In this document: positions 14,233 through 21,618 of the stretch, one piece after another | Layout of the letters: the number at the start of each line of letters is the position of its first letter | Position numbering within the stretch: position 1 is the first letter of the stretch | Source of the DNA: CAZROT01 sp964601895 | GTDB lineage: Bacteria; Pseudomonadota; Gammaproteobacteria; Enterobacterales; Enterobacteriaceae | DNA: 21,618 nt | Direction of reading: 5' to 3' | NCBI GenBank assembly: GCA_964601895.1 | Contig: CAZROT010000022.1 | Location: forward strand, 1 to 21,618 | The notes under the pieces: model-generated | Told to the model about the DNA's origin: nothing | Database searches by the model: none | What the model saw: only the letters and a program-made list of their open reading frames with translations | Translations under genes and position numbers: made by a program

Positions 14233-14276
14233 GTGCCCGCATCAGGGTTATGAAGCGCTTATTATCATGCGGGCAT
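14233..14276 (-). terminator. Candidate terminator of the RIO kinase gene
   Basis: TGCCCGCAT (14234-14242) pairs with ATGCGGGCA (14267-14275), a GC-rich 9-bp stem plus one G-U closing pair (14233/14276). The 24-nt loop contains the palindrome AAGCGCTT (14253-14260). On the minus strand CTCTTTGTT follows. It lies about 110 nt past the kinase stop. The T-tract is imperfect and the loop long, so confidence is moderate. Confidence 0.4.
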
Positions 14277-14387
14277 GAGTGAATTTTTAATAATGCCACC
14301 AGGATCTGATAACTATTTTTTAAGCCATAACCATGCGGTTTTAAGAATTGAGGAATATTCAGATGATTATTTTTAAGGATGCAGAGT

Positions 14388-15236
14388 TCAGTCATCGCCG
14401 CGATTGCGTGCACGCTGGCGTTCATATTCTTCATCCTGTGCTGACTGGATTGCACCCAGTACCGCACCGACATCCGCAGCCACTGCTGTTTCTTCATAAT
14501 GGCCTGTCAGTTCAGTGTCGATTTTAAGCTTTCCTGCTTCATACAGTGCCCAGATTTCTTTAGCATATTTTGTATCAGCAAGTTCAGGCGCATAGCGGGC
14601 ATAATACTGCGTAATGGTATTGACATCACGCTCCAGTAGTGAACGTGCATGATTACTGGCACTGGCATCCACAGCCTGAGGCAGGTCAATAATCACAGGA
14701 CCCTTGTTATCCATCAGCACATTGAATTCCGAAAGATCACCATGTATCAGTCCTGCATGGAGCATGCGCACAACATACTTCATCATAATGGCGTGATCCT
14801 GCAACGCCTGTGCAGGAGACAGCGAGACATCACTTAAGCGTGGCGCAGCCTGTCCCTGGTCAGTAACCAGTTCCATGATTAATACCCCATCCAGATAATC
14901 ATAAGGTTTTGGAACCCTCACGCCTGAACTGGCCAGACGCCAGAGTGCGTCTACCTCAGCGGTTTGCCAGATTTTTTCCTGCTGATTACGGCCAAACCTG
15001 GAACCCTTGCGCATGGCACGTGCATCACGACTGTTACGTGTTTTACGTCCTTCCTGATACTGAACGGCTTGTCTGAAACTGCGCTGCGTAGCTTCTTTAT
15101 AGACTTTGGCACAGCGTATTTCACCCTGACAGCGTACTACATAAACATCAGCCTCTTTACCACTCCTTAAACGGCTGATCACTTCATCAACCAGACCATC
15201 ATCAACCAGAGGCTGGATGCGTGCCGGGATTTTCAT
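14388..15236 (-). CDS. RIO1-type serine/threonine protein kinase
   Basis: A 282-residue atypical protein kinase of the RIO family. Order of motifs: nucleotide-binding SGKEADVY (25-32), ATP-anchoring Lys44 (IRCAKVYK), hinge VLIMELV (118-124), catalytic loop LIHGDLSEFNVLM with Asp167, and metal-binding IIDLPQAVD with Asp184. HGDLSEFN and IDLPQ are diagnostic for RIO1. The basic stretch RKTRNSRDARAMRKGSRFG fits the flexible loop. All catalytic residues are present, so it should be active. In archaea and eukaryotes RIO1 acts in small-subunit ribosome maturation; bacterial targets are largely unknown. It stands alone between putA and the cytochrome pair, with 151 nt to its candidate terminator end. 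The ATG at 15236 has a distant AAAGG. Confidence 0.9.
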   Translation of the reverse strand: MKIPARIQPLVDDGLVDEVISRLRSGKEADVYVVRCQGEIRCAKVYKEATQRSFRQAVQYQEGRKTRNSRDARAMRKGSRFGRNQQEKIWQTAEVDALWRLASSGVRVPKPYDYLDGVLIMELVTDQGQAAPRLSDVSLSPAQALQDHAIMMKYVVRMLHAGLIHGDLSEFNVLMDNKGPVIIDLPQAVDASASNHARSLLERDVNTITQYYARYAPELADTKYAKEIWALYEAGKLKIDTELTGHYEETAVAADVGAVLGAIQSAQDEEYERQRARNRGDD

Positions 15237-15386
15237 GGTGCTTTTTTACCTTTATTTCAACGTTCAGCAGGTGAAAAGACAATCTGCCAGAAAGCGCCGT
15301 TATAGCATGAAAGATATGATAGTAACACCAAATATCCCCTTTACCTGATGGTACCTTTAGTGCTATCAGCGCAGCCATGAGACATA

Positions 15387-15413
15387 CATTCACTGGCCTG
15401 ATCTTAGTGAATG
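15387..15413. repeat. 8-bp hairpin between putA and the kinase gene
   Basis: CATTCACT (15387-15394) and AGTGAATG (15406-15413) are perfect complements with an 11-nt loop. It lies about 80-105 nt past the putA stop on that strand. No T-tract follows, so a terminator role is uncertain. Confidence 0.3.
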
Positions 15414-15492
15414 AGTAAATTAAGAATACGCCATCTTATCTTATAGTGCATAGCCATGCGACTGCCACTGGCAGAATACCGCTTGCCTGTTA

Positions 15493-18400
15493 TCAATCAA
15501 TAGTCATCAGGCTGGCATTTCCTCCGGCTGCGGCAGTATTGATGCAAAGAGAACGCTCAACTAACAGGCGTTCCAGCAGAATATTGGTTTCTCCAAAGGT
15601 AAAACCCTGCACAGAAACAATAGGCCCACTACGTTGCGCTATCTGTTCACACAGTATTCTGAGTTTATCGGCATCACCATGATAAATTACTGCGCTGAAT
15701 TTCACTGCAGGTTCCTGCCAGTTTTTCGTCAATATAATGCATGATTGTACTGCTGCTGGCAAAGCATCATGAAGCTCTCTGTGCAGTTTTTCCTCGGGCC
15801 AGAGTACCTTGCTACCTGTTGCCAGTACTGCTGCTAATTGAATCAGGATATCACGTTGATTGTTCGCCAGACAGAGTACCGCTTCACGGGCCAGGAACAT
15901 ACAGGTGTTTTTTTCACCTGTCGGCCCCGATAACAGGTATACGGCGCCACTTTGTGCCAGCGAGGCATAACGCTGCGCAAGCGTCACCAGTTCGTCGTTG
16001 TTTTCCAGAACCGCCCATTGCACGAGCGCCCGATGACCCGTCTGTAATTTTTCTCTGATAGCAAGACTCTTTGGTAAGTCGTCACTAGTGAGGCGCGACA
16101 GCGTGCGCATGAGTGCATCATCCGGTCGACTGGCAAGCAAACGATACAGATAAAGTGGTCCTCCTGCTTTGGGACCGGTACCCGACAGACCCTCTCCGCC
16201 AAAAGGCTGGACACCCACTACTGCACCCACCATATTGCGATTCACATACAGGTTTCCTGCTGCCACTTTTTCAGTCACCTGTGAAATAGTTTCATCGATA
16301 CGGGTGTGAATACCCAGCGTTAAGCCATAACCAGACTGATTGATTTGCTGGATAAGGGTATTCAGATTTGTACGTTGAAAGCGTACAACATGTAATACAG
16401 GGCCAAAAATTTCTTTATCCAGTTCAGTAATACTTTCCAGCTCAATCAGCGTTGGTGGGATAAAATTACCTGCCTGCCAGTCTATTTCATCGCTTGCATT
16501 ATGCCAGACTGCCTGATAAACGTTCCGGCCTTTTGCCTGCATTGCCTGAATATGCTGTTCAATATGATTTCTGGCTTCGCTATCGATAACCGGACCCATA
16601 TCCGTGGACAGGTATTCCGGATTGCCCATGCGATATTGCGCCATGGCACCGCGCAGCATCGACAATGTCCGTTCGGCGACTTCTTCCTGCACACAGAGAA
16701 TACGTAGCGCAGAACAACGCTGACCTGCACTGTCAAAAGCCGATGTCATCACATCAGTAACGACCTGTTCAGTCAGTGCTGAAGAATCAACAATCATCAC
16801 ATTCAAACCACCTGTTTCAGCTATCAAAGGCACAGGACGGCCCTGTGGGTTCAGACGGCCGGCAATATCATGTTGTATCCTGGTGGCAACCTGCGTTGAA
16901 CCAGTAAATAACACACCATGAACTCTTGCGTCTCTGACGAGTTGCGCACCTGTGGTTTCACCGGGTCCTGGTAATAGTTGCAGTACGCCTGCAGGAATAC
17001 CTGCTTCTTGTAATATACGTACCGCCTGTGCTGCAATCAGTGGTGTCTGCTCTGCAGGTTTTGCAAGCACACTGTTGCCCGCAGCCAGAGCAGCAGCAAT
17101 CTGGCCGGTGAAAATAGCCAGAGGGAAATTCCATGGGCTGATACAGACCACTGTACCTAGCGGGCGATGACTCTCGTTGGAAAAATCATTACTTACCTCG
17201 GTCGCATAATAGTGAAGAAAATCGACTGCTTCACGTATTTCTGCGATGGCATTATTGACTGTTTTTCCTGCTTCCCTGACTAGGAGTCCGATGAGGGATT
17301 GCATCTGAGTTTCCATTAACTCTGCTGCGCGCATTAAAATAACCGCCCGTTGCGCGGACGGAGTGGCAAACCAGACAGCGCTCGTGCGTGTGGCAGCGTC
17401 CAGGGCCAGGTTGACTTCATTTTCCGTGGCTTCTCTGACATAACCCACCACATCCTGTTTGCGGGCAGGGTTGAATACCGGCTTTTCTATACCAATGTCA
17501 CAGGGTGCATCAATCACAGGCTCAGCATGCCAGCGTTGCGTTGCGCTGTGCAATAGTGCACTGGCAAGTGACGCCAGGCGTTGCTCATTAGCTAAATCCA
17601 GCCCACGTGCATTGATGCGCTCACTACCATACAAATTGCGGGGTAAGGGAATTTGCGGGTGAGGCAGGCCTACCTGACCTTCACTGGCAGCCAGTGCTTT
17701 TACTGCAGTGACAGGATCGGTCACCAGCTTATCCAGAGGAACTGTGGTATCGGCTACACGATTGACAAAGGAGGTATTGGCGCCATTTTCCAGCAAACGA
17801 CGTACAAGATACGCCAGCAGTGTTTCATGTGTCCCTACCGGAGCATAAATGCGACAGGGGCGATTCAGTTTACCCGCACTGATTTTACCGACAACCTGTT
17901 CATAAAGCGGTTCTCCCATGCCGTGCAGACACTGAAATTCATACTGACCGGGATAATAATTTTGTCCTGCAAGATGATAAATGGCCGCCAGGGTATGCGC
18001 ATTGTGGGTAGCAAATTGTGGGTAGATAACATTAGGTACTGACAGTAATTTACGTGCGCAGGCCAGATAGCAGACATCAGTATAAACTTTACGTGTATAG
18101 ACAGGATAACCTTCCAGGCCTTCTGTCTGAGCCCGCTTAATTTCACTATCCCAGTAGGCGCCTTTCACCAGACGGATCATCATACGACGATGGGTACGCT
18201 GCGCGATATCAATGACAGCATCAATGACAAACGGACAGCGCTTTTGATAGGCCTGTACCACAAAACCAATTCCATTCCAGCCATCAAGCTGTGGTTCAAA
18301 ACAAAGCTTTTCCAGCAAATCAAGAGAAATTTCCAGTCGATCGGACTCTTCGGCATCGATATTAAGCCCGATATCATAATCGCGGGCTAATAACGTTAAG

Positions 18401-19479
18401 CTAAGCAGTCGGGGATAAAGTTCCTGCATAACGCGTTCATAGTGCGACCGGGCATAACGTGGATGCAAAGCGGATAATTTAATGGAAATACCGGGGCCTT
18501 CATAGATTCCGCGCCCATTAGATGCTTTGCCGATAGCATGAATGGCCTGCTGATAAGACAGCAGATAATGCTGAGCGTCCTGTTCAGTCAGCGCTGCTTC
18601 ACCGAGCATATCATAAGAATAGCGAAAGCCTTTTTTCTCCAGCCTGCCTGCATTGGCTAATGCTTCTGCGATAGTTTCTCCTGAGACGAACTGTTCACCC
18701 ATCAGACGCATGGCAATGTCTACTACTTTGCGGATTAACGGTTCACCGCTTTTGGTAATAACGCGATTCAATATACTGGAAAGATTGGTTTCGTTGTGTG
18801 TTGTTACCAGGCGACCGGTAAACAGCAGCCCCCACGTAGCGGCATTGACAAACAAGGATGAACTGCGCCCCAGATGAGCCTGCCAGTTACCATGGCGGAT
18901 TTTATCGCGGATCAGCGCATCCCGGGTTGCTTTATCGGGGATACGCAGCAAGGCTTCAGCAAGACACATCAACGCGATACCTTCCTGAGAAGACAGAGAA
19001 AACTCCTGCAACAGCTCCTGCACCATACCGCTACGGCCACTGGTACTTTTTTTATGGCGTAATTTCTGTGCAATAGTATATGCCATTGATTCTATTGACT
19101 TTGACAGTTCATCAGAAAAACGTACCTGCTCCAGTAATACCGGAAGTATTTCTGTTTCCGCACGACGCCAGGCCGCTGTTACTGCCGAGCGGATAATAGA
19201 TTGCGGTAAAATTTGTTCAGCAAATTCCAGAAATGGTTGATGGGCTACCTGTTGCGTGTCATGCATTTTTTGTCCATCAGAAGCAGATGGCAGACTGGAA
19301 GCAGTATGTTCAGTCTTTTCTTCGTGTTCAGCAGTGGCAGCACTGTCGAGTTGTTCAAGAAAATTAAATATGGCCTGTTTTATTAACCAATGTGGTGTAC
19401 GATCCATGCGCTGTGCAATATTTCTGAGACGGTTACGGGTTGCTTCATCAAGTTTTACACCCATTGTTGTACTCGCCAT
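15493..19479 (-). CDS. putA: Trifunctional PutA: proline dehydrogenase, P5C dehydrogenase, put repressor
   Basis: Oxidises proline to glutamate in two steps at the membrane and, when proline is absent, represses the put genes. At 1328 residues (E. coli 1320) it is complete. The N-terminal ribbon-helix-helix DNA-binding domain is at 1-47 (TTMGVKLDEATRNRLRNIA). The FAD proline dehydrogenase barrel includes YEGPGISIKLSALHPRY and MIRLVKGAYWDSEIKRAQ. The NAD-dependent P5C dehydrogenase has PWNFPLAIFTGQ, FTGSTQVA, ETGGLN and catalytic Cys in GQRCSALR at about residue 920, followed by QPFGGEGLSGTGPKAGG and a C-terminal domain ending NTAAAGGNASLMTID. The linker after the DNA-binding domain differs most from E. 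coli. AGGGG precedes the ATG at 19479. It is divergent from putP, with GTTGCA operators between them, so autoregulation is likely conserved. Confidence 0.98.
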   Translation of the reverse strand: MASTTMGVKLDEATRNRLRNIAQRMDRTPHWLIKQAIFNFLEQLDSAATAEHEEKTEHTASSLPSASDGQKMHDTQQVAHQPFLEFAEQILPQSIIRSAVTAAWRRAETEILPVLLEQVRFSDELSKSIESMAYTIAQKLRHKKSTSGRSGMVQELLQEFSLSSQEGIALMCLAEALLRIPDKATRDALIRDKIRHGNWQAHLGRSSSLFVNAATWGLLFTGRLVTTHNETNLSSILNRVITKSGEPLIRKVVDIAMRLMGEQFVSGETIAEALANAGRLEKKGFRYSYDMLGEAALTEQDAQHYLLSYQQAIHAIGKASNGRGIYEGPGISIKLSALHPRYARSHYERVMQELYPRLLSLTLLARDYDIGLNIDAEESDRLEISLDLLEKLCFEPQLDGWNGIGFVVQAYQKRCPFVIDAVIDIAQRTHRRMMIRLVKGAYWDSEIKRAQTEGLEGYPVYTRKVYTDVCYLACARKLLSVPNVIYPQFATHNAHTLAAIYHLAGQNYYPGQYEFQCLHGMGEPLYEQVVGKISAGKLNRPCRIYAPVGTHETLLAYLVRRLLENGANTSFVNRVADTTVPLDKLVTDPVTAVKALAASEGQVGLPHPQIPLPRNLYGSERINARGLDLANEQRLASLASALLHSATQRWHAEPVIDAPCDIGIEKPVFNPARKQDVVGYVREATENEVNLALDAATRTSAVWFATPSAQRAVILMRAAELMETQMQSLIGLLVREAGKTVNNAIAEIREAVDFLHYYATEVSNDFSNESHRPLGTVVCISPWNFPLAIFTGQIAAALAAGNSVLAKPAEQTPLIAAQAVRILQEAGIPAGVLQLLPGPGETTGAQLVRDARVHGVLFTGSTQVATRIQHDIAGRLNPQGRPVPLIAETGGLNVMIVDSSALTEQVVTDVMTSAFDSAGQRCSALRILCVQEEVAERTLSMLRGAMAQYRMGNPEYLSTDMGPVIDSEARNHIEQHIQAMQAKGRNVYQAVWHNASDEIDWQAGNFIPPTLIELESITELDKEIFGPVLHVVRFQRTNLNTLIQQINQSGYGLTLGIHTRIDETISQVTEKVAAGNLYVNRNMVGAVVGVQPFGGEGLSGTGPKAGGPLYLYRLLASRPDDALMRTLSRLTSDDLPKSLAIREKLQTGHRALVQWAVLENNDELVTLAQRYASLAQSGAVYLLSGPTGEKNTCMFLAREAVLCLANNQRDILIQLAAVLATGSKVLWPEEKLHRELHDALPAAVQSCIILTKNWQEPAVKFSAVIYHGDADKLRILCEQIAQRSGPIVSVQGFTFGETNILLERLLVERSLCINTAAAGGNASLMTID

Positions 19480-19536
19480 CCATTTGACCCCTGTGAAAAA
19501 TCAGTTTTATGCTAAAAGAGCATCAATATCTACTAT

Positions 19537-19544
19537 GTTGCAAC
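19537..19544. promoter_or_regulatory. PutA operator, palindromic
   Basis: GTTGCAAC contains the PutA recognition hexamer GTTGCA on both strands. It lies 58 nt upstream of the putA start, suiting autorepression of putA. The hexamer is known from E. coli PutA; its use here is inferred. Confidence 0.6.
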
Positions 19545-19624
19545 CGAGTACAACCTCGCCAGAGATGACAGGTAAACGAATTGTGAATTAAATCGGAGTT
19601 TTTATTTGTTTTAATAATTCAGGG

Positions 19625-19630
19625 TGCAAC
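19625..19630 (-). promoter_or_regulatory. PutA operator hexamer
   Basis: TGCAAC on the plus strand, GTTGCA on the minus strand, an exact PutA recognition hexamer inside the control region, 146 nt before the putA start. Confidence 0.5.
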
Positions 19631-19873
19631 TCATTGTTACTATGCACACGACCATCCGTGCATAAGAAATGTGACACAAGGTAAGTTTCAGGTAAATTTT
19701 TTATTCAGCCGATTGTCAGCTCATATTATGATGGCAGGCCCACCAGGGTGACTGCTCTGTATAGCTAAGAAGTATCCCGGATACAAACCAGGTGTCTGGT
19801 CTGATACAGAATCAGACATTAACATGCTGTGCAATGATACTAACGTATTATAAAATAAGAAAACTATGGAGAG

Positions 19874-19879
19874 GTTGCA
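19874..19879 (+). promoter_or_regulatory. PutA operator hexamer overlapping the putP start
   Basis: An exact GTTGCA joins the putP ribosome binding site to its ATG, with the final A being the first base of the start codon. Binding here could block putP expression directly. Since it also satisfies start-codon constraints, chance occurrence is possible. Confidence 0.45.
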
Positions 19880-21360
19880 TGATAATAAACACACCGATGC
19901 TGGTGACCTTTATAATTTATATCGTTGGCATGATCTTAATCGGTTTGGTCGCTTACCGGGCAACAAAGAATTTTGGTGATTACATTCTGGGTGGTCGTAC
20001 CTTAGGAAGTGTAGTAACTGCGTTGTCTGCTGGTGCTTCAGATATGAGTGGCTGGTTGTTGATGGGGTTGCCTGGTGCTGTTTTTCTCTTTGGTATTTCT
20101 AACAGCTGGATAGCCATAGGTCTGGTTATCGGCGCATGGCTGAACTGGAAACTGGTTGCAGGACGTCTGCGTGTACATACTGAAGTGAATGATAATGCAT
20201 TAACATTACCTGATTACTTTACCAGTCGCTTCGAAGACAAAAGTGGTTTATTGCGTATGGCCTCAGCCATACTGATTCTGTTATTTTTTACTATCTATTG
20301 TGCTTCCGGTATTGTTGCTGGAGCGCGCCTGTTTGAAAATACCTTTGCCCTGGATTACCACACTGCCCTGTGGGCAGGTGCTGTTGCCACTATTGCTTAT
20401 ACCTTTATGGGAGGATTTTTAGCCGTCAGCTGGACAGATACCGTACAGGCCACTCTGATGATTTTTGCGCTTATTCTGACCATGGTGGTGATTATTCTCG
20501 CTGTCGGGGGTATTGATAGTTCAGTGATGCTGATTAAAGCCAGAGACCCGGGTAATCTTGATATGTTAAAAGGGCTGAGTAGCATGGGTGTGCTCTCGCT
20601 GCTTGGCTGGGGATTAGGTTATTTTGGTCAACCCCATATTCTGGCACGCTTTATGGCTGCAGGCTCGCACCAAACCATTCGTCGGGCACGTCGTATCAGT
20701 ATGACCTGGATGATCCTGTGTCTGGCCAGTGCAATTGCGGTGGGCTTTTTTGGTATTGCCTATTTTGAAAAATATCCCGAACAGGCCGCCAGCGTTTCAA
20801 TGAATCCCGAACAAATCTTTATCGAACTGACCCGCTTGCTGTTTGATCCCTGGCTTGCTGGCGTGCTGCTCTCCGCGACCTTCGCTGCCGTCATGAGTAC
20901 ATTAAGCTGCCAGCTGCTGGTTTCGTCGAGTGCTCTTACTGAGGATTTATATAAAACTTTTTTTCGTCCGGCTGCCTGCCAGAAAGAGCTGGTCTGGGTT
21001 GCCCGTTTGATGGTGCTACTGGTCGCACTGATAGCCATCGCGCTGGCAGCAAATCCTGAAAGCAGGGTACTTGGGCTGGTCAGTTATGCCTGGGCGGGTT
21101 TTGGCGCTGCATTTGGCCCGGTGGTTCTGATTTCCGTTATCTGGACGCGTATGACGCGTAACGGTGCTCTGGCAGGAATGTCGACAGGCGCAGTGACAGT
21201 TATTGTCTGGAAACAGTACGGCTGGTTAGGCTTATATGAAATTATCCCCAGTTTTCTCTTTGCCTGTATCGCCATTATTGTGGTCAGCCTGATGGGGCGC
21301 CCGCCGTCAAAAACCATTATTGCTCGTTTTAACAAGGCAGAGGCAGAATACCTTTCCTGA
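19879..21360 (+). CDS. putP: Sodium/proline symporter
   Basis: Inner-membrane transporter of the SSS family that imports L-proline with Na+, feeding PutA. The 493-residue product (E. coli 502) keeps about 13 hydrophobic helices and family signatures: ASDMSGWLLMGLPG with Na+-site residues Asp55, Met56 and Ser57 numbered as in E. coli, LPDYFTSRFED, GYFGQPHILARFMA, and FAAVMSTLSCQLLVSSSALTEDLY, whose Ser-Thr pair matches the second Na+ contact. An ORF from 19792 is open, but the ATG at 19879 fits the family and has GGAGAGG (19868-19874) just upstream. It is divergent from putA and likely repressed by PutA through the GTTGCA boxes, one of which overlaps its start. Confidence 0.97.
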   Translation: MIINTPMLVTFIIYIVGMILIGLVAYRATKNFGDYILGGRTLGSVVTALSAGASDMSGWLLMGLPGAVFLFGISNSWIAIGLVIGAWLNWKLVAGRLRVHTEVNDNALTLPDYFTSRFEDKSGLLRMASAILILLFFTIYCASGIVAGARLFENTFALDYHTALWAGAVATIAYTFMGGFLAVSWTDTVQATLMIFALILTMVVIILAVGGIDSSVMLIKARDPGNLDMLKGLSSMGVLSLLGWGLGYFGQPHILARFMAAGSHQTIRRARRISMTWMILCLASAIAVGFFGIAYFEKYPEQAASVSMNPEQIFIELTRLLFDPWLAGVLLSATFAAVMSTLSCQLLVSSSALTEDLYKTFFRPAACQKELVWVARLMVLLVALIAIALAANPESRVLGLVSYAWAGFGAAFGPVVLISVIWTRMTRNGALAGMSTGAVTVIVWKQYGWLGLYEIIPSFLFACIAIIVVSLMGRPPSKTIIARFNKAEAEYLS

Positions 21361-21415
21361 TATTTCCAGTCAGCCTGTTCAATTCTTCTGTAAAATTTCG
21401 CGCATTTTTTAACAT

Positions 21416-21446
21416 CAGCCTTCTTTTGCAGAGCAGAGAAGGCCTG
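21416..21446. repeat. Hairpin downstream of putP
   Basis: GCCTTCT (21418-21424) pairs with AGAAGGC (21437-21443); with one bulged C the stem extends to CAG/CTG ends. The 12-nt loop is followed by no T-tract. It may stabilise the putP mRNA end. The rest of 21447-21588 is AT-rich with a small AATTCA/TGAATT dyad (21501-21516). Confidence 0.35.
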
Positions 21447-21588
21447 TTAGCGGGATCAATGCCATTTTTCATACTATCATTAATAATAATTAATAACTTT
21501 AATTCATTATTGAATTTAATTAATCGTTAACGTTGTTATGTATTTTTGATGATAACGCTGAAAATACATTGACTACCAGGCAGGCATC

Positions 21589-21618
21589 ATGTCAGGACAG
21601 ATTACTACAGTAAAATTT
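21589..21618 (+). CDS. Start of an unidentified gene, cut by window end
   Basis: An ATG with a purine-rich AGGCAGG a few bases before it opens ten codons (MSGQITTVKF) that run off the window. Its position, about 230 nt past putP with an AT-rich upstream stretch able to hold a promoter, supports a real start. Ten residues are too few to name it. Confidence 0.5.
   Translation, partial: MSGQITTVKF

Larger units (their letters stand above)
19480..19878. other. 399-nt putA-putP control region
   Basis: No gene is seen. It carries exact GTTGCA PutA boxes near both ends, a near match at 19549-19554 (TACAAC, one change from TGCAAC) and another at 19831-19836 (TGCAAT). TGTGACACA near 19670 resembles half of a CRP site. 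Promoters for both genes must lie here, but no -35/-10 pair is convincing. Confidence 0.6.

Noticed and set aside
14198..14497. A 99-residue open frame overlapping the 3' end of the kinase gene
   Set aside because: It shares its first third with the kinase gene in another frame, has no recognisable domain and ends in the intergenic hairpin region.
19670..19678. CRP site in the put control region
   Set aside because: Only one TGTGA half is present; the second half at the required spacing does not match.
1..21618. Insertion sequences, prophage genes, CRISPR arrays
   Set aside because: No transposase, integrase, phage structural gene or regularly spaced repeat was seen on either strand.

Overview
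The window looks like an ordinary chromosomal stretch of a gamma-proteobacterium of the order Enterobacterales, moderately AT-rich. The evidence is close, nearly full-length resemblance to Escherichia coli MltD, GloB, YafS, RNase HI, DnaQ, Mqo, Crl, Gpt, cytochrome b562, PutA and PutP, plus the enteric gene order mltD-gloB-yafS-rnhA-dnaQ. Crl and YafS are essentially restricted to this group. The species is not identified; the AT-rich effector-like gene suggests a host-associated lineage, but that is inference.

Layout. Positions 1-127 hold the end of a tRNA-Asp and a complete tRNA-Trp, the pair that follows 5S rRNA in some enteric rRNA operons, so an rRNA operon probably lies just left of the window. 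Positions 396-1532 hold an AT-rich orphan gene with the look of a secreted effector. Positions 1957-5821 carry mltD (shortened, LysM modules missing), gloB, yafS, rnhA and dnaQ. Next come mqo (6094-7668) and a ClpP-fold serine-protease homologue with a signal peptide (8045-8719).

Positions 8823-11498 form a four-gene operon on the minus strand: bicupin, TetR regulator, short-chain dehydrogenase, OsmC-like peroxidase. Two matching palindromes (CTACC, 8 nt, GGTAG) lie at the operon promoter and just before the dehydrogenase gene. They are probably the regulator's operators, which makes this a self-contained stress or detoxification module. Then come crl (with a good terminator), gpt, a translationally coupled cytochrome b561/b562 pair, and a RIO1-type kinase. 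The window ends with the divergent putA/putP proline-utilisation locus, whose intergenic region carries exact GTTGCA PutA boxes, and the first ten codons of another gene.

Most of the window is core metabolism. The parts most worth a second look are the effector-like gene and its upstream dyad, the exported ClpP homologue, the TetR operon with its paired operators, the truncated MltD, and the nested hairpin after mqo. No insertion sequence, phage gene or CRISPR array was seen.
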